Positions 17,634 through 25,197 of a stretch of 25,197 bases of DNA are shown here, in pieces. Source of the DNA: Caulochytrium protostelioides. Taxonomy: Eukaryota > Chytridiomycota > Caulochytriomycetes > Caulochytriales > Caulochytriaceae. The notes under the pieces were generated by a model, which searched no databases, was not told the DNA's origin, and saw only the letters and a list, made by a program, of their open reading frames with translations. The DNA is taken from NCBI GenBank assembly GCA_003615045.1, contig ML014306.1:8623-33819 (forward strand), written 5' to 3'. The translations under genes and the position numbers were made by a program. Numbering within the stretch: position 1 is the first letter of the stretch; each line of letters begins with the position of its first letter.

Positions 17634-19244
17634 ATGGCCGCCGCCGCTGCCGCCGCCGCTGCCGCCGCCGCTGCGCTGGGTCGCCGTGCGGCGACCCGAT
17701 CGCCGTGGATCGTGCCCGCGCCGCTCCGCGGGGACGGACGCCCGCGGCTGCTGATGACGGCCCCGCGGCTCGCGGCGAAAGCCCGCCGCCCGGGCGACCG
17801 TTACGGCGCCCACTACCGCCAGCAGCAGCCGGGCCCCCGCGTGGCCGGCGGTGACTGGCGGTCCGGCGCCATGGATGATGCCGACGGCGCGTCCGAGGAC
17901 GACGGCGCCGGCGCCGGCGCGCACCGCGTGCCCGGCGGCCAGGAAGCGCTGTTTGGCGCGACGGTGATCGAGCAGGCGCTGCTCGCGGGACGCCGGCGGC
18001 TGCACCGGCTGCTCATCCCGCTGCAGGGCGCGCACCACCAGCGGCTGGCGCTGGACCCCGACGCGGCCGCCGACCCCGCCAGCGACGCGGAGGGCCTGAC
18101 GCGCCGCCAGGCCATCATCCAGATGGCGCTCGATCTCGGGGTGCCCGTGGAGCGGGTGCCCCTCAAGCGCATCGACTATGCCGCCGGGACGCACAGCCAC
18201 CAGAACATGCTGCTGCTCGCCGGCCGTCTGCCCGTGACGGTCATGAAGCCATCGGATGTGGCGGACGGGCTCGATGCCGGCTTCGACGACGTCGACGAGG
18301 ACCTCGATCCGGACGACGCCGCGTATGGCCAAGACCGCTCCCTGCCCACGTCGTCGCTGGCGTCGCCACCGCCGCTCTGGCTATTCGCGGAAGGCATTCA
18401 GGACCCGCATAACTTGGGCTCGCTGATCCGAACCGCTGCGTTTCTCGGCATCGACCGCGTCCTGCTGCCGGCGACGTCGGACCTCGTCGGCCGCGGCGGG
18501 CGCGGCGCCGTCGACGCCGGCGTCGGTTTGACCCCGACCGTCTCCAAGGTCTCTGCGGGCGCCATGGAATCCTATACGCGGCTGACGCTGGTGAAGCAGC
18601 CGGCGAAGTTCCTCGCCGCGTGCCGCGAGCACGGCTGCCACGTGCTCGGCACGGGGCTGCCGCACCGCGTGAAGCAGCGCAGCCACGTGGTCAGCCTGTG
18701 GGCGTGGTGTGCCGCCGTCCTTCGCCACGCCGCGGGGCCGTCGCCGTCGGCCGCCGTCGACGCGCACGAGCGGCATACTGATGCCGATGCCGATGCCGAT
18801 GCCGATGCTGATGCTGAGGGACTTCATCGAGGGGCCGACGGCGGACACCACCCGTTGCTGTCGACCCCGCTGCGGCACGCGGCGACGGCCGCGGCGGCCG
18901 GGCGGCGCCGGCGGTCGGCCCCGTCGGTGGCGCAGCGTCGCATTCCCGACGATGTGCGGGCCGTCCGGGCCGTGATTCTCTGCGTGGGCTCCGAGGGCGC
19001 CGGCCTGTCGAGCGCGCTCGATGCCGTGTGCGACCTCCACGTGGTGGTCCCGCCCGCCGCGGGAGTGCTGGCGGCCGGCGCCGAGGCCGAGGCCGTCAGT
19101 AACTTGGACTCCCTGAATGTCGGCGTCGCGTCCGGTATCATTGCCGCGAACCTGCTGCAGACCCTGAAGCAGGCGGCCGCCCTCGCCTCCCGCCGCGCCG
19201 TCGCTCCGCTGCGCGAGAGCGATCTCCATGGACGCGGCGCCTGA
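17634..19244 (+). CDS. MRM1: SpoU/TrmH-family rRNA 2'-O-ribose methyltransferase (Mrm1-like)
   Basis: A 536-residue enzyme that would use S-adenosylmethionine to methylate a ribose of the mitochondrial large-subunit rRNA, as Mrm1 does. The N-terminus is Ala-run plus Arg-rich with few acids up to about residue 60, compatible with mitochondrial import. An L30e-like RNA-binding domain (FGATVIEQALLAGRR...HSHQNMLLLAGRL) precedes the trefoil-knot SPOUT domain: motif 1 DPHNLGSLIRTAAFLG with Asn260 and Arg266, motif 2 CVGSEGAGLS with Glu454, and motif 3 SLNVGVASGIIAANLL with Asn495. Between motifs 1 and 2 the protein carries an insertion of some 80-90 residues containing an (Asp-Ala)6 run, so it is longer than typical family members. 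ATG 17634 (context ACCATGG) is the first in frame. Single exon. Ends 498 bp before the KAR5 start. Confidence 0.92.
   Translation: MAAAAAAAAAAAAALGRRAATRSPWIVPAPLRGDGRPRLLMTAPRLAAKARRPGDRYGAHYRQQQPGPRVAGGDWRSGAMDDADGASEDDGAGAGAHRVPGGQEALFGATVIEQALLAGRRRLHRLLIPLQGAHHQRLALDPDAAADPASDAEGLTRRQAIIQMALDLGVPVERVPLKRIDYAAGTHSHQNMLLLAGRLPVTVMKPSDVADGLDAGFDDVDEDLDPDDAAYGQDRSLPTSSLASPPPLWLFAEGIQDPHNLGSLIRTAAFLGIDRVLLPATSDLVGRGGRGAVDAGVGLTPTVSKVSAGAMESYTRLTLVKQPAKFLAACREHGCHVLGTGLPHRVKQRSHVVSLWAWCAAVLRHAAGPSPSAAVDAHERHTDADADADADADAEGLHRGADGGHHPLLSTPLRHAATAAAAGRRRRSAPSVAQRRIPDDVRAVRAVILCVGSEGAGLSSALDAVCDLHVVVPPAAGVLAAGAEAEAVSNLDSLNVGVASGIIAANLLQTLKQAAALASRRAVAPLRESDLHGRGA
18780..18815. repeat. (GATGCY)6 hexamer inside MRM1
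   Basis: Four GATGCC and two GATGCT units in frame encode alternating Asp and Ala in the insertion between methyltransferase motifs 1 and 2. Confidence 0.95.
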
Positions 19245-19254
19245 TCGATCCCGG

Positions 19255-19329
19255 CACGTGGCCGTAGCACGTGGCCACTCGCACGTGGCTGCGAGCACGT
19301 GGCCACTCGCCCGTGGCCGCGAGCACGTG
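19255..19329. promoter_or_regulatory. Cluster of five CACGTG boxes upstream of KAR5
   Basis: CACGTG at 19255, 19268, 19282, 19296 and 19324, the middle ones spaced 13-14 bp apart, within a degenerate AGCACGTGGCC-type repeat (a sixth copy near 19310 reads CCCGTGG). The cluster begins 11 bp after the MRM1 stop codon and ends 172 bp before the TATA box. It is the densest group of this motif in the window and a strong candidate bHLH-responsive element. Confidence 0.6.
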
Positions 19330-19500
19330 GACGACGCCTCCCCGAGACCTGTCAAGAGGCCAGCAACGATGATGTCACGCCGCAGCAGCCGCACCCCCGT
19401 GACCGTCCAGCCTTCCCCTTCGTCGGTGGCGCCCACGGCCTGTCAACGGCGTCATGTCGCTTGTGGCGCGGCGCGGCGGGACCCCTGCCACCCGCACCCG

Positions 19501-19508
19501 TATAAAAG
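19501..19508 (+). promoter_or_regulatory. TATA box of KAR5
   Basis: TATAAAAG matches the eukaryotic TATA consensus and lies 242 bp before the chosen KAR5 start. It predicts a transcription start around 19530-19540, beside the (CGAT)n run. No other gene here has such a clear TATA box. Confidence 0.7.
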
Positions 19509-19533
19509 CGATCGCGGTGCGAAGGCCGACGAC

Positions 19534-19562
19534 CGATCGATCGATCGATCGATCGATCGATC
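19534..19562. repeat. (CGAT)7 tetranucleotide repeat
   Basis: Seven CGAT units, self-complementary (GATC), at the predicted transcription start of KAR5. A transcript containing them could fold back on itself. Confidence 0.95.
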
Positions 19563-19587
19563 AGGGCCATCCCGCCAGGCCCGTGGT

Positions 19588-19704
19588 ATGAATTGCAGCA
19601 GCGCAGCAGCAGCAACGGCCATCGCCGTTCCATCCCGCGCCACTTGGCTGCCTCTGACTCCCGTCTCTCCCGTCTCTCTCTCTCCTCGCCCGCCGCCTTG
19701 GTGA
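19588..19704 (+). other. Possible upstream ORF in KAR5 leader
   Basis: If transcription starts just after the TATA box at 19501, the first ATG in the mRNA is at 19588. It opens a 38-codon frame (MNCSSAAAATAIAV...) that ends at 19704, out of frame with KAR5 and 38 bp before its chosen start. It could reduce translation of KAR5. The context GGTATGA is weak, and there is no evidence of translation. Confidence 0.3.
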
Positions 19705-19742
19705 TCTCCCGCTCCCTCCCGCCTCGCCGCGGGTGCCTGTCC

Positions 19743-22636
19743 ATGTTCCACCGGCTCGATTCACGGCCATCGACCAATCTCCCCCCCGTCGCTCGGCCCT
19801 GTCACGGCGGCCACGCCCACGACCTCAGCGACCCGTGTGTCCGCCATCACCTCCGCCGTCGCGCCGTTGCTCGGGGGACCAGCGCCATGATGGCAGACAC
19901 GCGCTGCAGACAGTCCTCCCAGAGACCCCGAGCCTCCCCGAAGCCCCAGGTCTCCCCGAGGCTCCCAGCCACAGCGCGCCCCGGGCCGCCGCCATCGCCA
20001 CCGTCGCCACCGTCGCCAGCTCCCCCGCGGTCCATGGTCGACGCCCATCCCCGCTCGCCGTGGGCATCCGCGCCCTCGTCCTCAAGGCCGCCGCGTCCCC
20101 AACCCCGGCTTCGGCGTGGGCGTTGGCTCCGGCGCCCCGCCCGCCGGCCGTCCGTCGGCGTCGCGGCGTGCGCCGTGGCGTCCTGCGTCGCCCAAGCGGC
20201 CCAAGCGACGGGCGCCGACACGGCGTGGGCGCCGCCGTTCTCCTCGGTCGCCAGCTGGATGCGGCGGCTGCTCCCAGCGCCCCTCGCCATGCCCGGGCCG
20301 GGCCACGGCGGCGGCGGCGGCCTCAGCGACACGTGGGGCGACGCCGCGCATGGCGGCGCGCGATGGCTGCGCCACGCGCTTGACCCGGCCGACCCCTTGG
20401 ACGAGCTCGCGCGCCGCGCCGCCGTCGACGCCCTGCAGGGCTACGAGGCGCACGCGCGGTCGTGTTTCCGGCGCGCGGCCGCGGCCCTCCGTGACGGCTG
20501 CCGGTCGATGGACGCCGACGATGGGCTCCGGACGACGTTCGCCATCATGCTGACCGTGTGTGAGATCCAGAGCGCCGGCATCCCCGTGCCGCAGGCGTGC
20601 GCGTCGGTCACGGCTGCGGGTGCCGCTGCCGCGGCTGCGGGCGAGGTGGGCCCCGCCGCCGTCTCGCCAGACCAAACCACGTGCCTTGCCGCGCTTGCCC
20701 ACCGCAACCAGGTGTGGACATCGTACAGCGGCTACGCACGCGAAGTCATGAGCATGTGCCATGCGGCGCAGTACGACAGCGAGCAGGCCTGGATGCGCAG
20801 CGCCATGCGCAACGTGACGCTGACCCAGCTCGGGCAGCTCCGCCTGCTCCAGAAGCAGCAGGAGGCGCTGAAGCAATGGGCCGTGAAGCAGGACGCCGCC
20901 TTTGAGGCCGCCGAGAGCCACGCCCGTGCGCAAGCCAGGCAGGACGCCCATGCGCAGTCGCGAATGGCGCAGCAGAACGCCACGACGCAGGCCATCCTGC
21001 GAGACAGCGAGCATGCCGCGACGGTGCTCGCTGACGCGGTTCACGCCGCGTCAGGCCTCCGCCATGCGGTTCACACCGTCTTGGAGGACCTCGCCGACAC
21101 CCTCGCGGACCACGTGCAGCAGCACGTGGCGCAGCACGCCCGCACCCTCCGCGATGGCGAAGCCCACATCGCGCAATGGGCCGACCGTCTGGCGCAGCAA
21201 CAGCGGGAGCAGCAGCAGACGGCGATGGCCCAGCTGCAAGCGTGGATGGACGGCGCTGACGCGGGCCTGACCGTGTCAACGACACGTGCCGCCGATCTCG
21301 CTGACCACCTGGATGGGCTGCGTGCCGCCGCGGCCGACGCCGAGAGCGCCGCTCATCTGCTGGCCCATCGCGATCTGCCGCAGGCGCGCGCGCACGTGGA
21401 GGCGCTCGTGGCCAGCCTCGCAGAGACGATCCACGCCAAGGCGGGCCCACTGCTGAGCGCCGCACAGGCGCTCGCCGTAAGCCTTCGCGACAGCGAGCAG
21501 TCGCAGCAGGCCGCGGTTGCGCACTGGCATCAGGCGGCCGAGCAGCAGGGCCACGCGGCCGCGGCGTGGTCCCAGCAACTCGACGCGCTCGGTGGCACGG
21601 CCCAACGCCATCTCGCCGAGATCCAATCGACGTCCGCGCGCCTGGACGAACAGCTCCGCGCCACCGAAGCCAAGTCGCGTGCCTTGCTGGAGATCCTGCA
21701 GCCGTTGGTACGCGCTATGCACTTTCTGCACGGTAAGCAGCCGCTCGGCGAGACCGGACGCTCTCTCGGGTCCTCTTGCTCGCTTGTACGGCACAGCTGG
21801 TTCCACTCACCTTGCTTTTCTCATACCGACCTCTTCGCATGATGAATGGTCCGGGGGGGGTGCCACCGACACCAGGCATCTTCTCGAGCATTCCTTGGCT
21901 GATCGCCGTCGCCATCACATGTCTTCTTGCTACCGCAGTCGGCCGACCACTGATGCGATACGCGAGCGCGGTGGCACGGTGGACGTGGCACCAGCGTCGT
22001 CTCGCCCTGCATGCCCTTCCGGCGGCCCTACTCGGGGTGGTGGTCGCGCTCAGCCATCGTCACGTCGCCGCAGCGTTCGCCGCCAGCCACCTTAGCGCTC
22101 CCTCCTCCGCCATGGGCAATCTCGCCGCCCTGGCCGCCGCCCTGGCCGCTGCCCTGGCCGCTGCCTTGGCCGCCGCCGCCGCCGCCGTTGGCCCTCCTGC
22201 CATCGCCGCCGCGATGTCCACGGTGCGAGTTCCGCGGCCCACGCGCCCTTTCACCGCGCCGGCTGTCCCGCGGCCAGGGGCCGGCCGTGCATGGCCCGGC
22301 AGGGACCCGGCGGACCCATGGCGCGGCGGTCGGCCCGTGGCGACGCTGGACCTGCCGCTCGATGGGGGCGCCGGCAGCAGGGCCGCGGACCCGTCCTGGG
22401 GGCTGCAGCCGCACTCTCACTCGCCGCGCCGTTCCGCGCCGTCGCCTCGCCGCGTCCTCGAGGCGGCACGGCGTGTGCCCGACAGGCGGAGCGCCGTCGT
22501 GGTCACGGCGCTCGGCGCCGATCGGTTCCGGTGTAGCCCCCATCGACGGAGCCATCGCGTGGCGTCGACCGCCATGACACGATGCCATGGTCCTGCGGTG
22601 TGGGATCCCGCTGGCAGTTGTGCGAGTGCGTGGTGA
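19743..22636 (+). CDS. KAR5: Kar5/Tht1 (GEX1/Brambleberry)-type nuclear fusion protein, two exons
   Basis: Kar5-type proteins sit in the nuclear envelope and are needed for nuclear fusion after mating. Exons 19743-21732 and 21876-22636 join in phase 1 to give about 916 residues. A hydrophobic stretch near residues 140-160 (VGVAACAVASCVAQAA) may be the signal peptide, implying a start nearer ATG 20034. The Cys-rich domain at about 225-345 carries the family pattern: CFRRAAAALRDGC, TTFAIMLTVCEIQSAG, then WTSYSGYAREVMSMCH (Trp325, Cys339). A long Gln/Ala-rich coiled coil (about 345-650) follows, as in the family. Exon 2 supplies membrane segments near residues 665-686 and 706-724 and an Ala/Leu-rich one near 746-770. 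ATG 19743 is the first in frame after the TATA box; ATGs 19887 and 20034 are alternatives. Low-complexity ends are poorly constrained. Confidence 0.8.
21733..21875 (+). other. 143-nt spliceosomal intron of KAR5
   Basis: Donor GTAAGC at 21733, acceptor CAG ending at 21875, CTCAC branch candidate at 21806-21810 followed by a CTTGCTTTTCTC tract. Splicing joins a Gly codon in phase 1 and brings the coiled coil into frame with the membrane segments; without it the frame ends at 21842. Confidence 0.8.
22130..22177. repeat. 12-bp tandem repeat inside KAR5
   Basis: Four YTGGCCGCYGCC units encode Leu-Ala-Ala-Ala repeats, forming the third hydrophobic segment of the Kar5-like protein. Confidence 0.9.
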
Positions 22637-22924
22637 CACACGTCTTTGCGTGAGGGCTTCTTGATGGAATCAGAACCTTTCAGCCTTGCATCCGCCATCG
22701 ACCCGCGCTAGCTTGCTGGGCACATGGACCAAACCGGCCCTTTGACCGGGCACCGTGGATCGCCGCCTGGCAGGTGGCCCCTATTAGCGCTCATGTCGCC
22801 GCATAGTTTTGTTGAACGCGGTCGTATATACAGGCCCTTCCTGGCACCTAACGTGCAAACCATCCCCTCCATGGTGACCCCCCACCCCTCCCCCCCACAC
22901 CCACCCACCATCCACCGAGGCAGT
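22637..22924. other. Spacer between KAR5 and the Fanzor-like fossil
   Basis: No gene seen. A GTATATAC box near 22824-22831 and a C/A-rich stretch at 22860-22920 are the only notable sequences. Because the Fanzor-like gene is on -, this is where a guide RNA next to its 3' end would lie, but no such RNA can be recognised. Confidence 0.4.
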
Positions 22925-24680
22925 AGCGCATTTGGTTCAGGGTCATAATGAGCTTGCCGACCACGGGCTGCAGGGGGTCTTGCCCCGGGATACGGCACAA
23001 CGCCTCCGGTCTGGCGGGTAAGGCCGGGCAATTTCGGACGTGTAACGCGGCATGGAGATCGTGGTTCACACACTTGATGTAGGTGGCTTTATACCACAGC
23101 ACACCTCCAACCTCGATTCCCTGCTGCCAGCGTTGACCGGGTTTCAGGATCATAGTCGTCTGGGCATACATTCGGGTTTTGCCGGCGTGTCAAGCACTTA
23201 TCTTTGAAGATCGCCGCCGCCAGCCGCTCCAGCACCTCCTTGAAATGGCGCTGCCACGTCTCTGACTGCTTTTGGGCGGCTTTCATGCCGGCTTCCACAT
23301 AGTACTGCCCTCGAGTCAGCTTCCAGCTGACAACGTGGTCCTTGGGCCCCACCATGGTCATAAAGATATTTGTCCGGCCCGGGTCGTCCCCAATGATGCA
23401 GTACTGTTGCAGGCTCTTTGCCAAGGGTTTCGTGGTCTGACCGGGGCTGTTTCCCGGGGGGGTGCTCGGTCAGAGGGGGGCCGTCTCCCGGCGGGTGCTC
23501 GGTCTGATCGGGACTGCCGAGCAAGGGGTTCTTGGCCCCGGGGGTCGCCGTGACAATCGGTGATTGTGGTCCTTGCTTTCCAGCTTGCGGAACGCCGGGG
23601 TGGCCGCCCAAAGCTCTGGCGTGGTCATGGCCTTCACGGTCTTGAAGTTGCAGGTCACCCGCTTGAATTCCTTCGATAAGCCGTAGAGCAAGGAGGTGTC
23701 GATCGTGACGAAGTTGGCGCACCTCTGAACCACCGGCACGACGTTGACGGCCGCCAGCTCAGCGGCCTCTAGATACCGCCAGACGAGACGCACGCGTGAC
23801 GCACGAGCCGGGCGGCTCTGCTTTTCAGCCAGCAACTCGGCGGCTTTTTGTCCACCGCGATGCCCCGCACACTGCAGTGCGCAGCCACCCTCTGCTCCAT
23901 GAGCGGTGACCGCATTACGGCGTGCGAGCCCGGACTCGGCTTCCACCTGCAGATCTGATCCAGCATCCAGAGGCACTGCGGGTCCGTCTGGTCGTTGGAC
24001 TTCTGGAAGACGCGCAGGTACTGCTTGACCCGCGCCTCGAAGCTTAGCTGGTAATGGTTGCGCAGATTGGTCTAGTACTTGGTGGCGCCGGCAACGTAAA
24101 CGTCGCTGTCGCCAAGGCGGCGCTGCGTGGACCATCTGGCGGCCAGCAGCGGGTAATCCCGATAGTAGTCACGCACGCCGGGATCTGGCTTGGTGGTGCC
24201 CGCGACGCCCAGCATGAGCTGCTGATAGAAGGTCAGATTGGTCAGGTCAGGCAGCTGCGCATCCATGATGTCCTCGACGCCGTGGAAGCATCGCTTCAGC
24301 AGGCCGGACAGCGCGGTGATGGCGATGTGGTAGCGCTGAGAGAAGGCCTCCACGCGAGCGGATCGCGTCTCAGACCAGCCGCTTGCCGTCGCCTTGCAGG
24401 TGCTTCAGCAGCGCAGCCTTGACCACAGTCTCCTTGCGCTCCCTCAGCTTCGCGGTGTGGTTGGGCCAACGACGCTTCGGGGTGCCGCTGACGATGCTGG
24501 TGTCGTCGGTGCTGACGACGCTGACGCCCTCGGCGTCAGCCATCTTGGTACGGACCGCGCAGGTGATGGGGACAGGAAAATTGACGGTAGTGACGGTGGT
24601 GGTGGGCTGGTGCTTTCGTGCAAAAAAGCTGAACGACTTCTTTCAGGCGCAGCTTAAACGACTTGAGGCTTTGCAAGTGC
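22925..24680 (-). pseudogene. Decayed Fanzor-like (eukaryotic TnpB relative) RNA-guided nuclease gene
   Basis: Fragments in several minus-strand frames follow one another in the order of a Fanzor protein. An N-terminal part includes SGTPKRRWPNHTAKLRERKE (24.5 kb) and LTNLTFYQQLMLGV with a later YYRDYPLLAARW (24.2 kb). Then come NHYQLSFEARVKQYLRVF (about 24.05 kb) and VNVVPVVQRCANFVTIDTSLL (about 23.74 kb). A RuvC-I-like IIGDDPGRTNIFM near 23391, with WKLTRGQYYVEAGM after it, is followed by a RuvC-III-like CVNHDLHAALHVRNC near 23066 and a Pro-Glu-Ala-Leu tail. Fanzors are programmable nucleases carried by eukaryotic transposons. The usual Arg-Asp of RuvC-III reads His-Asp, no zinc ribbon is visible, and the RuvC-I to III distance (about 110 codons) is short, so part is lost. 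Roughly half a dozen frame breaks make it inactive. Lower GC than neighbours suggests transfer. No terminal repeats were found. Confidence 0.6.
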
Positions 24681-24689
24681 AAATGGGCT

Positions 24690-24990
24690 TTCCGAATCGT
24701 AGACGCGGTCTCAGTAAAGATCGAGCATATTCTTCAGAATATTCATGTTCCTCCAACCGTTTCGCTGGTCTTCGTACATGTTTCGGAGTATGACGAGACT
24801 TTGGGTCCTGTGATTTTTGTCAGGAAAATGGCAGTTGGAGTGATGACGTTTGAATCATTCTGCTTCGTGGAATCAGGCACTTGGGAGGCTACAACAAAGG
24901 AAAGGTTTTCACCGCTTACATAAAAAACCGTGAGCAGCTCAAATTCTTTAGCCATAGATGTTGTAAGGACCAAAATTGCGTCTGGCGGCG
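24690..24990. other. AT-rich island between Fanzor-like fossil and tRNA
   Basis: Composition drops sharply compared with everything else in the window. Short open frames exist on both strands (for example 24973-24743 on -, beginning MVLTTSMAKEFELLTVFYV), but I recognise none of them. The island also holds a perfect 7-bp inverted repeat, ATATTCT-TC-AGAATAT (24727-24742). It may be the 5' part of the same inserted element or a separate insertion beside the tRNA gene. Confidence 0.5.
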
Positions 24991-25014
24991 CTCAAAGGAA
25001 ATCTAAAGAACCAG

Positions 25015-25019
25015 AAAAA
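25015..25019 (-). terminator. RNA polymerase III terminator of tRNA-iMet
   Basis: A run of five T on the minus strand begins 5 bases after the last base of the tRNA, the expected Pol III stop signal. Confidence 0.7.
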
Positions 25020-25023
25020 CGTA

Positions 25024-25095
25024 GAGCGGCTCCTGGTTTCGATCCAGGGTCCTCGAGGTTATGAGCCTCGCGCGCTTCCTCTGCGCCAAGCCGCT
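25024..25095 (-). tRNA. tRNA-iMet: Initiator tRNA-Met (CAT)
   Basis: The 72-nt minus-strand sequence folds as a complete cloverleaf: acceptor stem AGCGGCT/AGCCGCT (7 of 7 pairs), D stem GCGC/GCGC, anticodon stem CGAGG/CCTCG with loop CTCATAA (anticodon CAT), variable loop AGGAC, and T stem CCTGG/CCAGG with loop ATCGAAA. A1:U72, A54 and A60 are hallmarks of eukaryotic initiator tRNA and closely follow yeast tRNA-iMet. There is no intron. Two positions are atypical: pair 29:41 is A:U instead of the G:C of the usual three-G:C initiator block, and the discriminator base 73 is C where A is expected. It could therefore be a variant or a decaying copy; the T5 terminator is present. It is the only gene at this AT-rich end of the window. 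Confidence 0.93.
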
Positions 25096-25167
25096 TTGAG
25101 ATGTTTTTGTTGGACGGCCACTTCTGGTCGCTGGTTTGCATCACATCTGCTTACATAAGCAGTCTGC

Positions 25168-25194
25168 CACGTGGCATGTGGCTTGCACCACGTG
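25168..25194. promoter_or_regulatory. Two CACGTG boxes at the right edge
   Basis: CACGTG at 25168-25173 and 25189-25194; the second lies in the 10-bp palindrome ACCACGTGGT. They lie 73-99 bp upstream of the tRNA and may belong to it or to a gene beyond the window edge. Confidence 0.35.
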
Positions 25195-25197
25195 GTC

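Noticed and set aside
24727-24742. Heat-shock-element-like inverted repeat
   Set aside because: ATATTCT-TC-AGAATAT is a perfect palindrome, but the TTC/GAA spacing does not fit three alternating heat-shock units, and no gene start is nearby.
22660-24880. Shared 9-mer TGGAATCAG near 22672 and 24868 as element ends
   Set aside because: The match is a direct, short and isolated one without neighbouring similarity; it could easily be chance.
24743-24973. Small AT-rich minus-strand frame as a real gene
   Set aside because: It has 76 codons, no recognisable domain and an equally open frame on the other strand; recorded only as part of the AT-rich island.

Overview
The window reads as nuclear DNA of a very GC-rich fungus, probably an early-diverging (chytrid-like) one. 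Evidence: a GATA factor with the fungal DUF1752-type N-terminal motif, a Kar5/Tht1-type karyogamy protein, short spliceosomal introns with GTAAGG/GTAAGC donors and CTCAC-like branch sites, a eukaryotic uS8 gene, a eukaryotic initiator tRNA, and proteins swollen with poly-Ala, poly-Ser and Pro-rich stretches. The style recalls Caulochytrium-like genomes, but that is an impression from memory, not a search result.

Layout. Five compact, mostly intronless genes occupy the left part: a three-LIM-domain protein (365-1414), a MINDY-type deubiquitinase ending in a CaaX box (2126-3736), the splicing factor Prp18 (4344-5975), and a START-domain lipid-binding protein (6527-8788), all on +, then ribosomal protein uS8/RPS22 on - (exons 10446-10314 and 9438-9179, one 875-nt intron). 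A 3.4-kb stretch without a convincing protein gene (10447-13881) follows; it is full of short tandem repeats and separates the divergently transcribed uS8 and GATA genes. On + come a two-finger GATA factor (13882-17085), a SpoU/TrmH-type mitochondrial rRNA ribose methyltransferase (17634-19244) and a Kar5-like nuclear fusion protein with one intron (19743-22636), preceded by five CACGTG boxes and a TATA box.

The right end (about 22.9-25.2 kb) is different in composition. It holds a decayed minus-strand gene whose fragments, in order, look like a Fanzor (eukaryotic TnpB-like, RuvC-fold) protein, then an AT-rich island of about 300 bp, then an initiator tRNA-Met gene on - with a T5 terminator and two unusual positions.

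The genes do not form a pathway: this is an ordinary housekeeping neighbourhood (ubiquitin editing, splicing, translation, mitochondrial rRNA modification, nitrogen-type transcription control, karyogamy). The features most worth following are the Fanzor fossil beside the tRNA, the variant tRNA, the 16-residue loops of both GATA fingers, the E-box cluster before KAR5, and a hairpin-rich segment ending in a T12 run on the minus strand near 12.83 kb. Protein starts are uncertain in most genes because the leaders are as GC-rich as the coding parts.
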